A stretch of DNA of 64,000 nt from an uncultured Alphaproteobacteria bacterium (GCA_903934325.1 CAIZNH010000042.1:1-64000), one strand, 5' to 3'. Shown: positions 17,236-29,561, counted from the stretch's first letter. Program-made: numbers and translations. The notes: generated from the letters alone by a model not told the origin.

Positions 17236-18306
17236 TTACCCGAGCTGCCCGCGGTGCAGCAGCTTGTGGTCGGCCAGCACCAGCGCCATCATCGCCTCGA
17301 CCACCGGCGTGCCGCGGATGCCGACGCAGGGGTCGTGGCGGCCCTTGGTGACGACTTCCACCGCCTCCCCGGCTGAATTGATCGATTCCACCGGCGTGAG
17401 GATCGAGGAGGTCGGTTTGAACGCCACCCGGCACACCACCGGCTGTCCGGTCGAAATGCCGCCCGCCGTGCCGCCTGCGTGGTTGGCGAGGAATTCGGGC
17501 GAGCCATCCGCGCCGGGGCGCATCCGGTCGGCATTCTCTTCGCCCGAGAGGCGCGCGGCCTCGAACCCGTCGCCGATCTCGACGCCCTTGACCGCGTTGA
17601 TGCTCATCATTGCGGCGGCCAGATCGCTGTCGAGCTTGGCATAGATCGGCGCGCCCCAGCCTGCGGGGACGCCGGTCGCGACACATTCGACAATCGCGCC
17701 GAGTGATGATCCCGTCTTGCGCGCGGCATCGACCTTCTCTTCCCAGCGCTTGGCGGCTTCGGGGTCGGGGCAGAAGAAGGGGTTCTTGGCGATCTCGGCA
17801 TAGTCGATGTTCGCCGGATCGATCTTGTCGCCGCCCAGCTCGCAGACATAGGCGGTGATGGTGACTTCCGGGATCACCAGCCGCGCTACGGCGCCCGCTG
17901 CCACCCGCGCCGCTGTCTCGCGGGCCGAGGAGCGCCCGCCGCCGCGATAGTCGCGGACGCCGTATTTCGCGTCGTAGGCGTAGTCGGCATGGCCCGGCCG
18001 ATATTGCTGGGCGATGGCGCTATAGTCCTTAGACCGCTGATCGGTGTTCTCGATCATCAGGCTGATCGGCGTGCCGGTGGTCTTGCCCTCGAACACTCCT
18101 GAGAGGATCCGCACCAAGTCATCCTCGCGCCGCTGGGTTGTGAAGCGGCTGGTCCCGGGCTTGCGCGCGTCCATGAAGGGCTGGATGAACGCCTCCGAGA
18201 TCGCGAGCCCCGGCGGGCACCCGTCAACGACCGCGCCCAGTGCAGGCCCGTGGCTCTCTCCCCAGGTGGTAAAGCGCAGCACGCGCCCGAAGGTGTTCCA
18301 GCTCAT
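17236..18306 (-). CDS. aroC: chorismate synthase
   Basis: Catalyses the last shared step of aromatic biosynthesis, 5-enolpyruvylshikimate-3-phosphate to chorismate, using reduced FMN. The 356-residue protein has all three family signatures: [19 protein letters not shown] near residue 17, [19 protein letters not shown] near residue 125 with the FMN-binding region, and [28 protein letters not shown] near residue 280. It is divergent from ruvA, with a palindromic repeat between. The product feeds tyrosine synthesis; pheA lies 29 kb away in the same window. Confidence 0.97.
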   Translation of the reverse strand: MSWNTFGRVLRFTTWGESHGPALGAVVDGCPPGLAISEAFIQPFMDARKPGTSRFTTQRREDDLVRILSGVFEGKTTGTPISLMIENTDQRSKDYSAIAQQYRPGHADYAYDAKYGVRDYRGGGRSSARETAARVAAGAVARLVIPEVTITAYVCELGGDKIDPANIDYAEIAKNPFFCPDPEAAKRWEEKVDAARKTGSSLGAIVECVATGVPAGWGAPIYAKLDSDLAAAMMSINAVKGVEIGDGFEAARLSGEENADRMRPGADGSPEFLANHAGGTAGGISTGQPVVCRVAFKPTSSILTPVESINSAGEAVEVVTKGRHDPCVGIRGTPVVEAMMALVLADHKLLHRGQLG

Positions 18307-18330
18307 GGGGCCGTTCCTTTACCCAAACTC

Positions 18331-18396
18331 CCGTTCGTGTCGAGCGTAGTCGAGACACCTGCGCCCTTGCCTCTCGACTGCGCTCGAGGCGAACGG
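18331..18396. repeat. palindromic intergenic repeat between aroC and ruvA
   Basis: Outer arms ccgttcg (18331-18337) and cgaacgg (18390-18396), with inner near-identical inverted arms tcgagcgtagtcgaga and tctcgactgcgctcga, fold into one long hairpin. The style fits the dispersed repeats common between genes in sphingomonads. Confidence 0.65.
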
Positions 18397-18452
18397 GGAT
18401 TGTGGACGGGTTCGCTCTGGCCAAGCGAGCCCGAGTGAGGCAAGAACAAACC

Positions 18453-19058
18453 ATGATTGCAAAGCTCTCAGGCAGGCTTGATGCGACCGGCGAGGACTGG
18501 GCGATCGTCGATGTCGGCGGGGTGGGTTACCTCGTCCACTGCTCCAGCCGCACGCTCGCCGCTTTGGGCGAGGTGGGCGAGGGCTGCACCGTCCACACCG
18601 AATTGCAGGTGAGCGAGAACGACATGCGGCTCCTCGGGTTTGCCGAGCAGGCCGAGCGCGACTGGTTCCGCCTGCTGACCGGCGTGCAGGGCGTGGGGAG
18701 CAAGGTCGGCCTCGCGATCCTCTCCGCGCTCTCGACCGGAGAGTTGCGCGACGCCTGCGGCAAAGGCGACGCGGCGATGGTGGCCCGCGCACAGGGCGTG
18801 GGGCCGAAGCTGGCGGGCCGGATCGTCAACGAGTTGAAGGACAAGGCGGGCGCGATGCCGGGCGGCTCAGGTGGCTTTGCGGTGAGTGCCGCGGTGCCTG
18901 CCGGGAGCAAGGGCGCAGACGCCGCGAGCGCTTTGGAGAACCTCGGCTTCAAGCCTGCGGTCGCCGCACAGGCCGTGGCCCGCGCGCTGGAAGAACTGGG
19001 CGAGGGCGCGAGCGAGGGCGACCTGATCCGCGTGGCGCTTAAGAAGGCGGCTGGGTGA
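18453..19058 (+). CDS. ruvA: Holliday junction branch migration protein RuvA
   Basis: Tetrameric junction-binding protein that loads RuvB. The 201-residue protein starts MIAKLSGRLDATGEDWAIVDVGGVGYLVH, the OB-fold domain; two helix-hairpin-helix motifs follow (LLTGVQGVGSKVGLAILSAL and ARAQGVGPKLAGRIVNELKDK), then a flexible linker and the C-terminal RuvB-binding domain (ALENLGFKPAVAAQAVARALEEL). The internal ATG at 18453 was chosen because the preceding frame reads through the repeat. ruvB follows after six bases. ruvC is not next to it. Confidence 0.95.
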   Translation: MIAKLSGRLDATGEDWAIVDVGGVGYLVHCSSRTLAALGEVGEGCTVHTELQVSENDMRLLGFAEQAERDWFRLLTGVQGVGSKVGLAILSALSTGELRDACGKGDAAMVARAQGVGPKLAGRIVNELKDKAGAMPGGSGGFAVSAAVPAGSKGADAASALENLGFKPAVAAQAVARALEELGEGASEGDLIRVALKKAAG

Positions 19059-19064
19059 TGCGGC

Positions 19065-20117
19065 GTGACTGACGACACACCCCTCCACACCCCCGCCCGC
19101 CAGCCCGGCGACCCGGACGCAGCCCTGCGCCCGCGCCGCTTGGCCGAATTCGTCGGGCAGGAGGCGGCCAAGGGGAACCTTGCGGTCTTCATCGCGGCCG
19201 CCCGCGCGCGGGGCGAGGCGATGGATCATACGCTGTTCTTCGGCCCCCCGGGCCTCGGCAAGACCACGCTGGCGCAGATCATCGCGGGCGAGCTGGGCGT
19301 GGGGTTCCGCGCAACCTCCGGCCCGGTCATCGCCAAGGCCGGGGACCTTGCCGCGCTGCTCACCAATCTCGAACCGCATGATGTGCTGTTCATCGACGAG
19401 ATCCACCGCCTCTCGCCGATGGTGGAGGAGGTGCTCTATCCTGCGATGGAGGACCGCGCGCTCGATCTCATCATTGGTGAGGGGCCGAGCGCGCGTAGCG
19501 TCCGGATCGACCTGCCGCCCTTCACCCTGATCGGCGCGACCACGCGGCAGGGCCTGCTGACCACGCCGCTGCGCGACCGCTTCGGCATTCCGGTGCGGCT
19601 CAATTTCTACACTCATGACGAGCTTGACCGCGTGGTGACCCGCGCGGCGGGGCTGCTCGGCCTCGCTATCGATCCCGAGGGCGCGCGCGAGATCGCGCGG
19701 CGATCGCGCGGGACGCCGCGTGTCGCGGGGCGCCTGCTGCGCCGCGTTCGCGACTTTGCCGATGTCGCGGGCGCGGCCACTGTCACCCGCGCGGTGGCGG
19801 ATGAGGCGCTCACCCGGCTGGAGATCGACCGGCTCGGGCTTGACCTGATGGACCGCCGCTACCTCGCCATGATTGCCACCACCTACAAGGGCGGCCCGGT
19901 GGGGATCGAGACGCTCGCGGCGGGCCTTGCCGAGCCGCGTGACACGATCGAAGAAGTGGTCGAACCCTTCCTCATCCAATTGGGTCTGGTGGCCCGCACC
20001 GCGCGCGGGCGCGTGCTCAATGATGCCGGCTGGGCGCATATGGAAATGACGCCGCCCCAGAATGAGTCGCCCGATTCTCTCTCGCGTCAGGCCGGCCTGT
20101 TCGAGGATGATCGTTAA
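19065..20117 (+). CDS. ruvB: Holliday junction DNA helicase RuvB
   Basis: AAA+ hexameric motor for branch migration, 350 residues. Walker A is [19 protein letters not shown] near residue 60, Walker B is [13 protein letters not shown] near residue 106; sensor 1 is [19 protein letters not shown], and [20 protein letters not shown] carries sensor 2. A C-terminal winged helix ([23 protein letters not shown]) binds DNA. The start codon is GTG; the ATG at 19058 is out of frame. Confidence 0.97.
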   Translation: MTDDTPLHTPARQPGDPDAALRPRRLAEFVGQEAAKGNLAVFIAAARARGEAMDHTLFFGPPGLGKTTLAQIIAGELGVGFRATSGPVIAKAGDLAALLTNLEPHDVLFIDEIHRLSPMVEEVLYPAMEDRALDLIIGEGPSARSVRIDLPPFTLIGATTRQGLLTTPLRDRFGIPVRLNFYTHDELDRVVTRAAGLLGLAIDPEGAREIARRSRGTPRVAGRLLRRVRDFADVAGAATVTRAVADEALTRLEIDRLGLDLMDRRYLAMIATTYKGGPVGIETLAAGLAEPRDTIEEVVEPFLIQLGLVARTARGRVLNDAGWAHMEMTPPQNESPDSLSRQAGLFEDDR

Positions 20118-20330
20118 CCTTTGGGCTAACCGGCGCCCCTTTTTCGGTGCCAGTTCGGGACAGCGCCTTTCAAATCAAGCGGAATCCGGGCGATTCCGGC
20201 GCTGCGCGGGGTTGATCGACGGTTAACCCGATTGCCCCTTCGGCCTTCCACCCATCAAAAGGTTGACTGGATCAGGTGACGCCTGCGGACAGTCCGCGGG
20301 AGTTGCCACAGGCAAACAGGGTTAACGACT

Positions 20331-21869
20331 ATGTCGCTCAAACTGGCCATCGCGAAGCTTTCTGCCGCTGCTGCGGGGGTGGCGTTGTTGCAGGGCGGCG
20401 CGGTGCGTGTGGCCGAGCCGCTCAACACCGCCGCTCCGGATTTCTCGACCAATATCGACGGCAAGCTGATCGCAGTCGATCCGGAAACCGGCATGCGCTA
20501 CATCAAGGGCGCCGAGCGGATCATTCCGGAAGAGCGCCGCCGCCGCATTGTCGAGCGCACGATCGAGTGCCAGCCGGTGGGCGCCTCGATGCCGGCCGGC
20601 GCGGTGCAGACCTATGTCAATGACGCGGAATGCCCGCCGCTGGCGCAGGTGGCCTATATGCCCGCGCCGCTTCCCCCGCTTCCGCCGGTTTCGGGCGGCG
20701 GCGGCATGGGCGGCGGCTGGGGCGGTGGCTTCGGCGGCGGCTTTGGCGGTGGCATGGGCTTTGGCGGCGGCTTCTTCGGCGGCTTCTTCGGTGGCGGCGG
20801 CTCGTCGTCGGGCGATGTTTCGGTGGTGAGCACCACGACCACGACCAGCGGCGGCACTAGCGGCACCACCTCCGGGAACCCCGGTCCGCCGCCCCCGCCG
20901 CCGCCTCCGCCGCCTCCGACCAGTTCGGGCGCGACCACCTCCGGCGACCCCGGTCCGCCCCCGCCGCCTCCGCCTCCGCCGCCGACTTCATCGGGGTCGA
21001 CGAGCAACGGCGGTTCGACCACCACGACCACGACGACCACTACGACGTCTGGCAATGTGTCGAGCACGTCCTCGACTTCGGGGAATGTGTCGAGCATGTC
21101 CTCGACCTCGGGTAACGTGTCCAGCACTTCTTCCACGTCCGGCAACGTCTCGAGCTCGTCCTCGACGTCGGGCAACGTGTCGAGCACGTCCTCGACCTCG
21201 GGCAATGTGTCGAGCACGACCAGCACCTCGACTTCGGGCAACGTCTCGTCCTCGACCTCGGGCAACGTCTCGTCCTCGACTTCGGGCAATGTCTCGAGTT
21301 CGACTTCGGGCAACGTGTCCAGCTCGACTTCGGGCAATGTGTCGAGCACCTCGAGTTCGTCGAGCAGTTCTTCCTCGTCCTCGTCCAGCTCCAGCAGCTC
21401 GTCTTCGAGCTCCTCGGGCGGCAGCGGCGGATCGAGCGGCCACCCCGGCACCACCACCTCGGGCGGTTCGTCGGGCGGTAGTTCGTCCTCCTCCTCGTCG
21501 AGCGGCAGTTCGTCCTCGTCCTCCTCATCGGGCGGCGCGACCAGCGGCGGCAGCACCTCGGGCGACATGACCAGCAGCACCAGCAGCTCGTCTTCGTCGT
21601 CGTCGAGCTCCTCTTCCTCGTCGAGCTCCTCCTCGACCGGCACGTCGACCGGATCGAGCGGCTCGTCGGGCAGCAGTGGTTCGTCGTCGGGTTCGTCGGG
21701 TTCGTCGAGCTCGAGCAGCAGCAGCAGCTCTTCGTCCTCGTCCTCGGGTTCGTCCTCGAGCACCAGCGGCGGTCATGATGTCCCCGCACCGCCGATGATG
21801 GCGCTGTTCGGCCTTGCGGCTGCGGCGATCCTCACCCGCCGCCGGAAGGCTGCGGCTCAGGCGGACTGA
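20331..21869 (+). CDS. Ser-rich repeat protein with PEP-CTERM-like sorting tail
   Basis: A 512-residue low-complexity protein of unknown function. It has an N-terminal hydrophobic segment (LSAAAAGVALLQGGAVRV, possible signal peptide), a short unique domain (residues 35-115), a Gly/Phe-rich block (about 120-160), proline runs, then at least 11 SGNVSS tandem repeats and long Ser tracts. The C-terminus VPAPPMMALFGLAAAAILTRRRK has the PEP-CTERM pattern: a VPxP motif, a hydrophobic helix and an arginine cluster, implying exosortase processing and export. It is probably an exopolysaccharide- or surface-associated protein. No exosortase gene is in the window. The Ser tracts make frameshift-prone DNA. 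Confidence 0.75.
   Translation: MSLKLAIAKLSAAAAGVALLQGGAVRVAEPLNTAAPDFSTNIDGKLIAVDPETGMRYIKGAERIIPEERRRRIVERTIECQPVGASMPAGAVQTYVNDAECPPLAQVAYMPAPLPPLPPVSGGGGMGGGWGGGFGGGFGGGMGFGGGFFGGFFGGGGSSSGDVSVVSTTTTTSGGTSGTTSGNPGPPPPPPPPPPPTSSGATTSGDPGPPPPPPPPPPTSSGSTSNGGSTTTTTTTTTTSGNVSSTSSTSGNVSSMSSTSGNVSSTSSTSGNVSSSSSTSGNVSSTSSTSGNVSSTTSTSTSGNVSSSTSGNVSSSTSGNVSSSTSGNVSSSTSGNVSSTSSSSSSSSSSSSSSSSSSSSSSGGSGGSSGHPGTTTSGGSSGGSSSSSSSSGSSSSSSSSGGATSGGSTSGDMTSSTSSSSSSSSSSSSSSSSSSTGTSTGSSGSSGSSGSSSGSSGSSSSSSSSSSSSSSSGSSSSTSGGHDVPAPPMMALFGLAAAAILTRRRKAAAQAD
21048..21350 (+). repeat. in-frame tandem repeats encoding SGNVSS units
   Basis: Eleven copies of an SGNVSS-containing unit: five of 30 bp, one of 36 bp, four of 24 bp and a last one running into Ser codons. 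Codon differences between copies show age, while the change of period suggests unit-level expansion or contraction. Confidence 0.85.
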
Positions 21870-21876
21870 GCGCGGG

Positions 21877-22581
21877 TTAGAACAACAAGCGGCAGGGCTC
21901 CTGCCGGAACCACTTGGTGATGACATGCTTCACCCCCCGCCGGACAGGCAGTCCGGCGTGGCGGGTGAGCAGGTTTGGATGGCCCTCGGGGGTCATGTTG
22001 TTCCACACCAGCATCGCGCCGGTCGGCAGGCGGAAGCGCAGTCCCAGTTCGCAGAAATCGGTCTCGCCGCCCTCGGTCGGCTGGTTGAGACACACCATCG
22101 CCGTCCAGGTGCGCTGGCCGCCACGCGGGCCTTCCTGCTCCCAGTAGCGGGTGCCCGTTTCCATATAGTCGAAGTGGTGCTTGAATTCCTGCCCCGCCGT
22201 GTAGCGCTGGCCCTGCATCCTTTCGGAATAGATCGGATCGATCCCCAGCAGATCGGCGATATACTGCTCGCAGCTTTTCGGCAGCGGATCGTCATTGGCG
22301 AAGTGATGGGTGTAGCTGGTGCGGAAGTTCTCGCGCTCGGTCCCGATATAGAGCGTCGAGGGGGCAGCCTGCCGGTTGATCGCTTCGACCAGATCCTTGC
22401 AGTCGCGGCGCTTCAGAAAGCCCTTCACGAGGAAGATTTCGGCCCCTTCGCTGCACACCTGCTCGACCGCCGGATGGGCGATCAACCGGCGGCGCACGAT
22501 TTCACCGAACCACGCGAGCTTGCGCGGATCGGCATTGGGATCGAAGGACGTTGTCGCCTGCGCGGTCATGCCGTCTGCCAT
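21877..22581 (-). CDS. 2OG-Fe(II) oxygenase, prolyl 4-hydroxylase type
   Basis: A 234-residue dioxygenase with the double-stranded beta-helix core. Iron ligands are His136 and Asp138 in EFKHHFDYM and His219 in RRGVKHVITKWFR; Lys223 (or Arg226) would bind 2-oxoglutarate. TAMVCLNQPTEGGETDFCELG and GAMLVWNNMTPEGHPNLLTRHAG fill the core strands. Likely substrates are protein proline residues, but this is untested. It ends seven bases from the Ser/Pro-rich protein gene on the other strand, whose proline runs might be a substrate (speculation). An alternative start is Met5. Confidence 0.85.
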   Translation of the reverse strand: MADGMTAQATTSFDPNADPRKLAWFGEIVRRRLIAHPAVEQVCSEGAEIFLVKGFLKRRDCKDLVEAINRQAAPSTLYIGTERENFRTSYTHHFANDDPLPKSCEQYIADLLGIDPIYSERMQGQRYTAGQEFKHHFDYMETGTRYWEQEGPRGGQRTWTAMVCLNQPTEGGETDFCELGLRFRLPTGAMLVWNNMTPEGHPNLLTRHAGLPVRRGVKHVITKWFRQEPCRLLF

Positions 22582-22604
22582 AGCAGGCAGCGGTTAACGG
22601 CTGG

Positions 22605-23117
22605 TCAGCGTTTCTCGACCGGCTGGCCGGCCGCTTCCCAAGCGAGGATCCCGCCGGCCAGCACATCGACCGGTTCGCCCGTGGCGGCGGTGAGTTTTTC
22701 GCCCGCGATCGCCGAGCGCTTGCCCGAACGGCAATAGAGCACGACCTTGCGGCCATCGGAGGGACCGAGCTTGGCCGGATCGAACTGGTCGAGCGGGATG
22801 TTCTCAGCGCCCGCAATAGCGCCCTGCGCCACCTCTTCGGCCGTGCGCACGTCGATCAGGCGGACATTGCCCGCCTTGATCCGCTCCGCGAGTTGTTCCG
22901 GCGTGAGTTCCACCAGCGTTGCGGCGCTGGTGGTTCCGGCTGCTTCGCCACCCACTGCCCCTGCACCCGCCATCGCGAGTTCGAAGCCGAGCGGGGCAGA
23001 AGGTGCATCGCGTTTGCCGCCTGCGTCCTGCGTCTCCCCGCAAGCCGCCAGCGCCAGCAACAGCGGCGCGAGCGGCAGAGCCGGGGACAGCAGCAGGGCG
23101 AGGCGGTTCGGCGTCAT
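22605..23117 (-). CDS. rhodanese-domain lipoprotein
   Basis: A 170-residue exported protein. The lipobox LALAAC with Cys26 follows a hydrophobic signal, so it is probably anchored to a membrane. The rhodanese domain (residues 68-170) has the active-site loop CRSGKRS with Cys129, and VRLIDVRTAEEVAQGAIAGAENIPL before it. It may transfer sulfur or sense thiols in the periplasm. It sits eight bases downstream of acnA on the same strand and could be cotranscribed. Confidence 0.85.
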   Translation of the reverse strand: MTPNRLALLLSPALPLAPLLLALAACGETQDAGGKRDAPSAPLGFELAMAGAGAVGGEAAGTTSAATLVELTPEQLAERIKAGNVRLIDVRTAEEVAQGAIAGAENIPLDQFDPAKLGPSDGRKVVLYCRSGKRSAIAGEKLTAATGEPVDVLAGGILAWEAAGQPVEKR

Positions 23118-23125
23118 GCCTCTCC

Positions 23126-25798
<2,673 letters not shown>

Positions 25799-25925
25799 GG
25801 GTGGGTGTTTCCGTCCTTGTTAGGTTGTCCCGCACCCCGATCCTGAAAGGCGCGGCATTGGCGCTGCGCTTGCTGTATCACGCGCGCGAGGTCAAGGGGG
25901 GTTGCCCTCTGTTCTGGCGCTGGCG

Positions 25926-26810
25926 TTACGCGGGCGAACGCTCGGGTGCGGCCCTTGCGGCGAGCCAGCAGCCGGTGACGATCAGCGCCGTACCCGCCAG
26001 CGTCGGCAGGCTCACTCCTTCGCGGAAGAACAGCCAGCCGAAGATTGCCGCCCAGACAAAGCCCGAATACTCGGTCGGCACCAGCACGTTCGCCTCGGCC
26101 CGTGCATAGGCCCAGGCAATAGAGAGCGATCCGCATACGGTCAGCACGGCGGCGATGGTGAGGGGCACGAAAGCCTCGCGGACAGGCGCCTGCCACAGCA
26201 AGGGCGCGAGGGTGAGCAGCACCAGCCCGCCGATCGCGCTGTGAAAGGTCGCGATCTCCATCGGTCCGGCGACCTGCGCCTGCCGCCGGATGACGATGAA
26301 ATTATAGGCATAGAGCAGCGCCGAGACGAACAGCGAGGCGACGCCGAGGGCCGCCTTCTCGTCGAACTGGCCTTGCCCGATGCGCCCGCCGACGATCACC
26401 AGCGTACCGGCAAAGCCCAGCATGCTCGCGCCGATGGCGTGGCGGCTGATCGTCTCGCCCAGCAGCACGCGGGCCAGATAGAGCGCCACCAGCGGGGCGA
26501 TGAAGGACAGGGCAATCGCCTCGGCCAGCGGCAACAGGGTGATGGAATAGAAGAAGGTCAGCGCCATGAAGGCCGACACGACCCCGCGTACAAGGTGCAG
26601 CTTCCACACCGCCCGGGTCGGCATGGCAGGCCCGCGCGACAGCCATACCGGCGCGATCAGCGCGGTGCCGATTCCGGCGCGCAGGACTGTGGCGGTATAG
26701 GCGCCGATCATCAGCGCCGCCTCCTTCATGAAGGCATCCATCAGCGACAGGAACCCGACGCCCATAAGCGCGGCTCCGAAAGGCCAAAGAGGATGTTGCG
26801 CCGCCCGCAT
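25926..26810 (-). CDS. EamA/DMT family permease
   Basis: A 294-residue inner-membrane protein with about ten hydrophobic helices and two EamA repeats. The first (residues 10-140) has WKLHLVRGVVSAFMALTFFYSITLLPLAEAIALSFIAPL, the second ends in WAYARAEANVLVPTEYSGFVWAAIFGWLFFREG, the usual signature region. Such proteins export or import amino acids and other small metabolites; no substrate can be assigned. It is followed by acnA, also on the minus strand, after 127 bp. Confidence 0.85.
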   Translation of the reverse strand: MRAAQHPLWPFGAALMGVGFLSLMDAFMKEAALMIGAYTATVLRAGIGTALIAPVWLSRGPAMPTRAVWKLHLVRGVVSAFMALTFFYSITLLPLAEAIALSFIAPLVALYLARVLLGETISRHAIGASMLGFAGTLVIVGGRIGQGQFDEKAALGVASLFVSALLYAYNFIVIRRQAQVAGPMEIATFHSAIGGLVLLTLAPLLWQAPVREAFVPLTIAAVLTVCGSLSIAWAYARAEANVLVPTEYSGFVWAAIFGWLFFREGVSLPTLAGTALIVTGCWLAARAAPERSPA

Positions 26811-26973
26811 AAGCTGCTCCGCGCATAGGGCTCTGTGCGCGCGAGGTCACGTGCGCAGGCTTATTCACCTGTGCGCAAGCCAAGGCGGTTGATAGAGGGG
26901 GCGCGGCGCGGGTATGATGCGCTGCGGTTGTGCCAGGCGGCATGGCCTCTCAACGGGGTTGGAACGGATTACT

Positions 26974-28413
26974 ATGACGCGCTTTTCGGGCAAATTCGCT
27001 TGCGGCATTGCGGCGGCCGCATTGCTTGCAGGCTCGGCCCTGGCCCAGACGCAGGCCACGCGGCCTGCGATGATCCCCGGCGGTCAGCAGCAGGGTGGTC
27101 CGGTGACGGTGCCGATGCCCGCTCCGGCTCCGACACCCGCCCCGACGCCCAAGCCCAGCAGCGACGCCTTGAAGTCCGCCTTCCCGCAGACCGTATCCGA
27201 GCCGGTGGTGCAGGCCGGCATGGAAAAGCCCGCACCGCTGGTGCAGTCCTGGTCCATCGCCAATGCTGCCAAGCTGGTGGCGGTGATCGAGGGGATTGGC
27301 GCGGAAGGGCTCGATCCCAAGGATTATGATTTCAGCCCGCTCAAGATCGCGATCGGCGGCGGAACCTCGAAAGAGCTCGACGAGATCGCCTCGCAGATCT
27401 TCGTGTGGCTGGTGGAGGACCTGCGCGACGGGCGCACGCCGATGGATGCGCGCCAGCAGTGGTTCGTGGTTGATCCCGATCGCGACACCTTCCGCACCGG
27501 CGATCTGCTGACCGCCGCGCTCGCTTCGGGCGATATCGCGGGCACGCTCGCCAAGCTCAATCCCACGCACCCCGATTACGCGCGGCTCAAGGCCGAACTG
27601 GCGCGCACGCCCGCCAGCGCGACCGCCAAGCGCAAGCTGATCCGCGCCAATATGGACCGCTGGCGGTGGCTCGCGCGCGATCTGGGCACGCAATATCTCA
27701 TCACCAACGTGCCCGAATTCCAGCTGCGCCTGACGGTCAAGGACCGCATCATCAGCACCTATCGCACCATCGTCGGCAAGCCCGGACGCACCGCAACCCC
27801 GCAGCTTGCCGAAATGGTCGAGGGCGTGGTGTTCAACCCGACCTGGACGGTGCCGCAGTCGATCGTGAAGGGCGAGGGGCTGGGCGCGAAAGTGCTCGGC
27901 AACCCCGCCTGGGGCAAGCGCAACGGCTATGTCGCCACCCGCGCGGCAAACGGGACGATCACCGTGGTGCAACAGCCGGGACCGGGCAATTCGCTGGGCC
28001 AGATGAAGCTCGAAATGCCCAACGAGCATGCGATCTTCTTCCACGACACGCCCTCGCGCCACCTGTTTGCCAATGATGCGCGCGCGCTGTCGCACGGCTG
28101 TGTGCGCACCGAGCGCGCGCTGGAACTTGCGATCACCATGGCGATCCTCGGCAAGGGCGCGACCAAGGAAGAGGCGCTGGCGATCTCGACTTCGGGCAAA
28201 TACACCAAGGTGATGCTGCAAAAGCAGTTTCCTGCCTACATCACCTATTTCACCATGGCGTCCGACATCAACGGCCAGATGGCGACCTTCAACGACATCT
28301 ACGGCCGCGATGCGCCCGTGCTCGCCAGCCTCGACAAGCCGCGCGTGCGCAACCGCAGCAATGTGATCGATGATGAGGTGATCGTCATCGAGGACGATCT
28401 GCAGGACAGCTAG
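26974..28413 (+). CDS. L,D-transpeptidase (YkuD, YcbB-like)
   Basis: Periplasmic peptidoglycan crosslinking enzyme, 479 residues. A signal peptide (MTRFSGKFACGIAAAALLAGSALAQ, cleavage near 25) precedes a Pro-rich linker (about 45-62). A helical scaffold domain follows, and the YkuD catalytic domain ends in HDTPSRHLFANDARALSHGCVRTERALELA, with nucleophile Cys376 in SHGCVR. The layout resembles YcbB/LdtD. The start was placed at MTRFSGK because the earlier in-frame Met lies before the signal peptide. It converges with the next gene by a four-base overlap. A second, unrelated L,D-transpeptidase-type gene lies 440 bp away. Confidence 0.9.
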   Translation: MTRFSGKFACGIAAAALLAGSALAQTQATRPAMIPGGQQQGGPVTVPMPAPAPTPAPTPKPSSDALKSAFPQTVSEPVVQAGMEKPAPLVQSWSIANAAKLVAVIEGIGAEGLDPKDYDFSPLKIAIGGGTSKELDEIASQIFVWLVEDLRDGRTPMDARQQWFVVDPDRDTFRTGDLLTAALASGDIAGTLAKLNPTHPDYARLKAELARTPASATAKRKLIRANMDRWRWLARDLGTQYLITNVPEFQLRLTVKDRIISTYRTIVGKPGRTATPQLAEMVEGVVFNPTWTVPQSIVKGEGLGAKVLGNPAWGKRNGYVATRAANGTITVVQQPGPGNSLGQMKLEMPNEHAIFFHDTPSRHLFANDARALSHGCVRTERALELAITMAILGKGATKEEALAISTSGKYTKVMLQKQFPAYITYFTMASDINGQMATFNDIYGRDAPVLASLDKPRVRNRSNVIDDEVIVIEDDLQDS

Positions 28414-28844
28414 GCTCGCTCGAAGGCGCGCTCGAGCAGGACCTGTCGGCGGTATAGCCACGCGGCGGGCAGGGCGAAGCATGCTGCTGCCAACGCAAAG
28501 AATTCGTCCGCACTGGCGACGGCAAAGACTGCCCATACGCCGATCGCTGAACTGGTGATTGCAAGCACTGCGCCTTCCGCATTTTCCAGCCGATCGCCGA
28601 TGATGCGCGCGAGCGGCACGCCCGCCAGCATCAAAGTCAGACCTGTGCCAAGGCCACCGAATACAAAGCCTACAACCAGCGCCAGAAGCGCCAGTGAAAC
28701 GTAGAGGCCAAAGGGGTAATCAGCCCGGGTCGTCAGGCCATCAAGCAGTAACGTTGCTGCCAGAAACATCGCACCCAAGCCTGCTGCTTGCAGCGTTGCC
28801 GGGGCGATGGCTCTTGTTTCGGGCGAGGAGCCAAATCTCCGCAC
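28410..28844 (-). CDS. hypothetical four-helix membrane protein
   Basis: A 144-residue protein with about four hydrophobic segments (residues 18-36, 46-64, 66-84 and 98-128) and a basic end (YRRQVLLERAFERA). No family is recognised. It overlaps the L,D-transpeptidase stop by four bases and lies nine bases after the other transpeptidase-type gene on the same strand, so it might be cotranscribed with that one. Codon use is consistent with a real gene, but support is only moderate. Confidence 0.55.
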   Translation of the reverse strand: MRRFGSSPETRAIAPATLQAAGLGAMFLAATLLLDGLTTRADYPFGLYVSLALLALVVGFVFGGLGTGLTLMLAGVPLARIIGDRLENAEGAVLAITSSAIGVWAVFAVASADEFFALAAACFALPAAWLYRRQVLLERAFERA

Positions 28845-28853
28845 GTCCCGGCC

Positions 28854-29555
28854 CTAGAACGCCGAGGACAGCGGCTGTCCAACGAGATCGAGCGGCTGGC
28901 GCTCGATCATCGCGAGTTCGGGCACCGGCTGGATCGAGCCGTCTGCTTCCAGCCCAAGGCTGTCGGCAAACAGCAGGCGCCCGCCCGACAGGTTCATCAG
29001 CGCGATCTGGAACTGTTCGCGGCCCATCGCGAAGCAGCCGTTCGACCGCCCGAGGCGGCCAAAGCGGTCAAGGTGGTCGGGCTCGGCATAATTGGCGTGA
29101 TGCATCACGATATAGCGGCGCAGCGCCGCCTCGTTGGTGTGGTCAAGCCCGCCGAGCCGCACCGAGGTGCCATAGCGGCCCTGATACCATTCCCACGTCA
29201 CATAGGCCCCGCGGCTGGTGGCGTTGGAGCCTTCGGTGTTGCTGAACTGCTTGAGCCAGCCGTCATGCTGCGGATCGGAGCCCTGCCCGTGGCTGACGTG
29301 GTAGGAATTGATCTCGCCGCGTTCGAGATTGACGAAGTGGAAGCGGGGTTTGGCCGAGTGCAGGCCGAAATCGGCAATCCCGACAATATCGTGGCGCCAG
29401 ATCGCATTGCCTGCCCGCGCCAGCTCGCGCTTGGCGATGTCGACCAGAATGGCATCGCGCGGGCTGCCCGAGGCAGGGCTCGCAAAGGCGCGCGCAGGCA
29501 TGGCCAGTGCCGCCCCGAGTGCCAGAGTGCCTTTCAAAAGGTCGCGACGTATCAT
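28854..29555 (-). CDS. murein L,D-transpeptidase catalytic domain protein (YkuD_2 type)
   Basis: A 233-residue exported protein. The N-terminus MIRRDLLKGTLALGAALAMPARAFA is a signal sequence with an RR pair. The catalytic domain of the YkuD_2 class contains NSYHVSHGQGSDPQHDGW, YIVMHHANYAEPDHLDRFGRLGRSNGCFAMGRE with nucleophile Cys174 in a SNGC motif replacing SHGC. It probably acts on peptidoglycan in the periplasm. It lies six bases before the flavoprotein gene end, on the same strand. Confidence 0.85.
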   Translation of the reverse strand: MIRRDLLKGTLALGAALAMPARAFASPASGSPRDAILVDIAKRELARAGNAIWRHDIVGIADFGLHSAKPRFHFVNLERGEINSYHVSHGQGSDPQHDGWLKQFSNTEGSNATSRGAYVTWEWYQGRYGTSVRLGGLDHTNEAALRRYIVMHHANYAEPDHLDRFGRLGRSNGCFAMGREQFQIALMNLSGGRLLFADSLGLEADGSIQPVPELAMIERQPLDLVGQPLSSAF

Positions 29556-29561
29556 TATGCC

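Noticed and set aside
21048..21350. Repeat array considered as a CRISPR
   Set aside because: The repeats are in frame, contiguous and lack unique spacers; they encode SGNVSS units.
20654..21763. Long minus-strand open frame rich in Asp/Glu opposite the Ser-rich gene
   Set aside because: It mirrors Ser (tcg/agc) codon tracts and proline runs; the plus-strand protein has a sorting tail and unique N-terminal domain.
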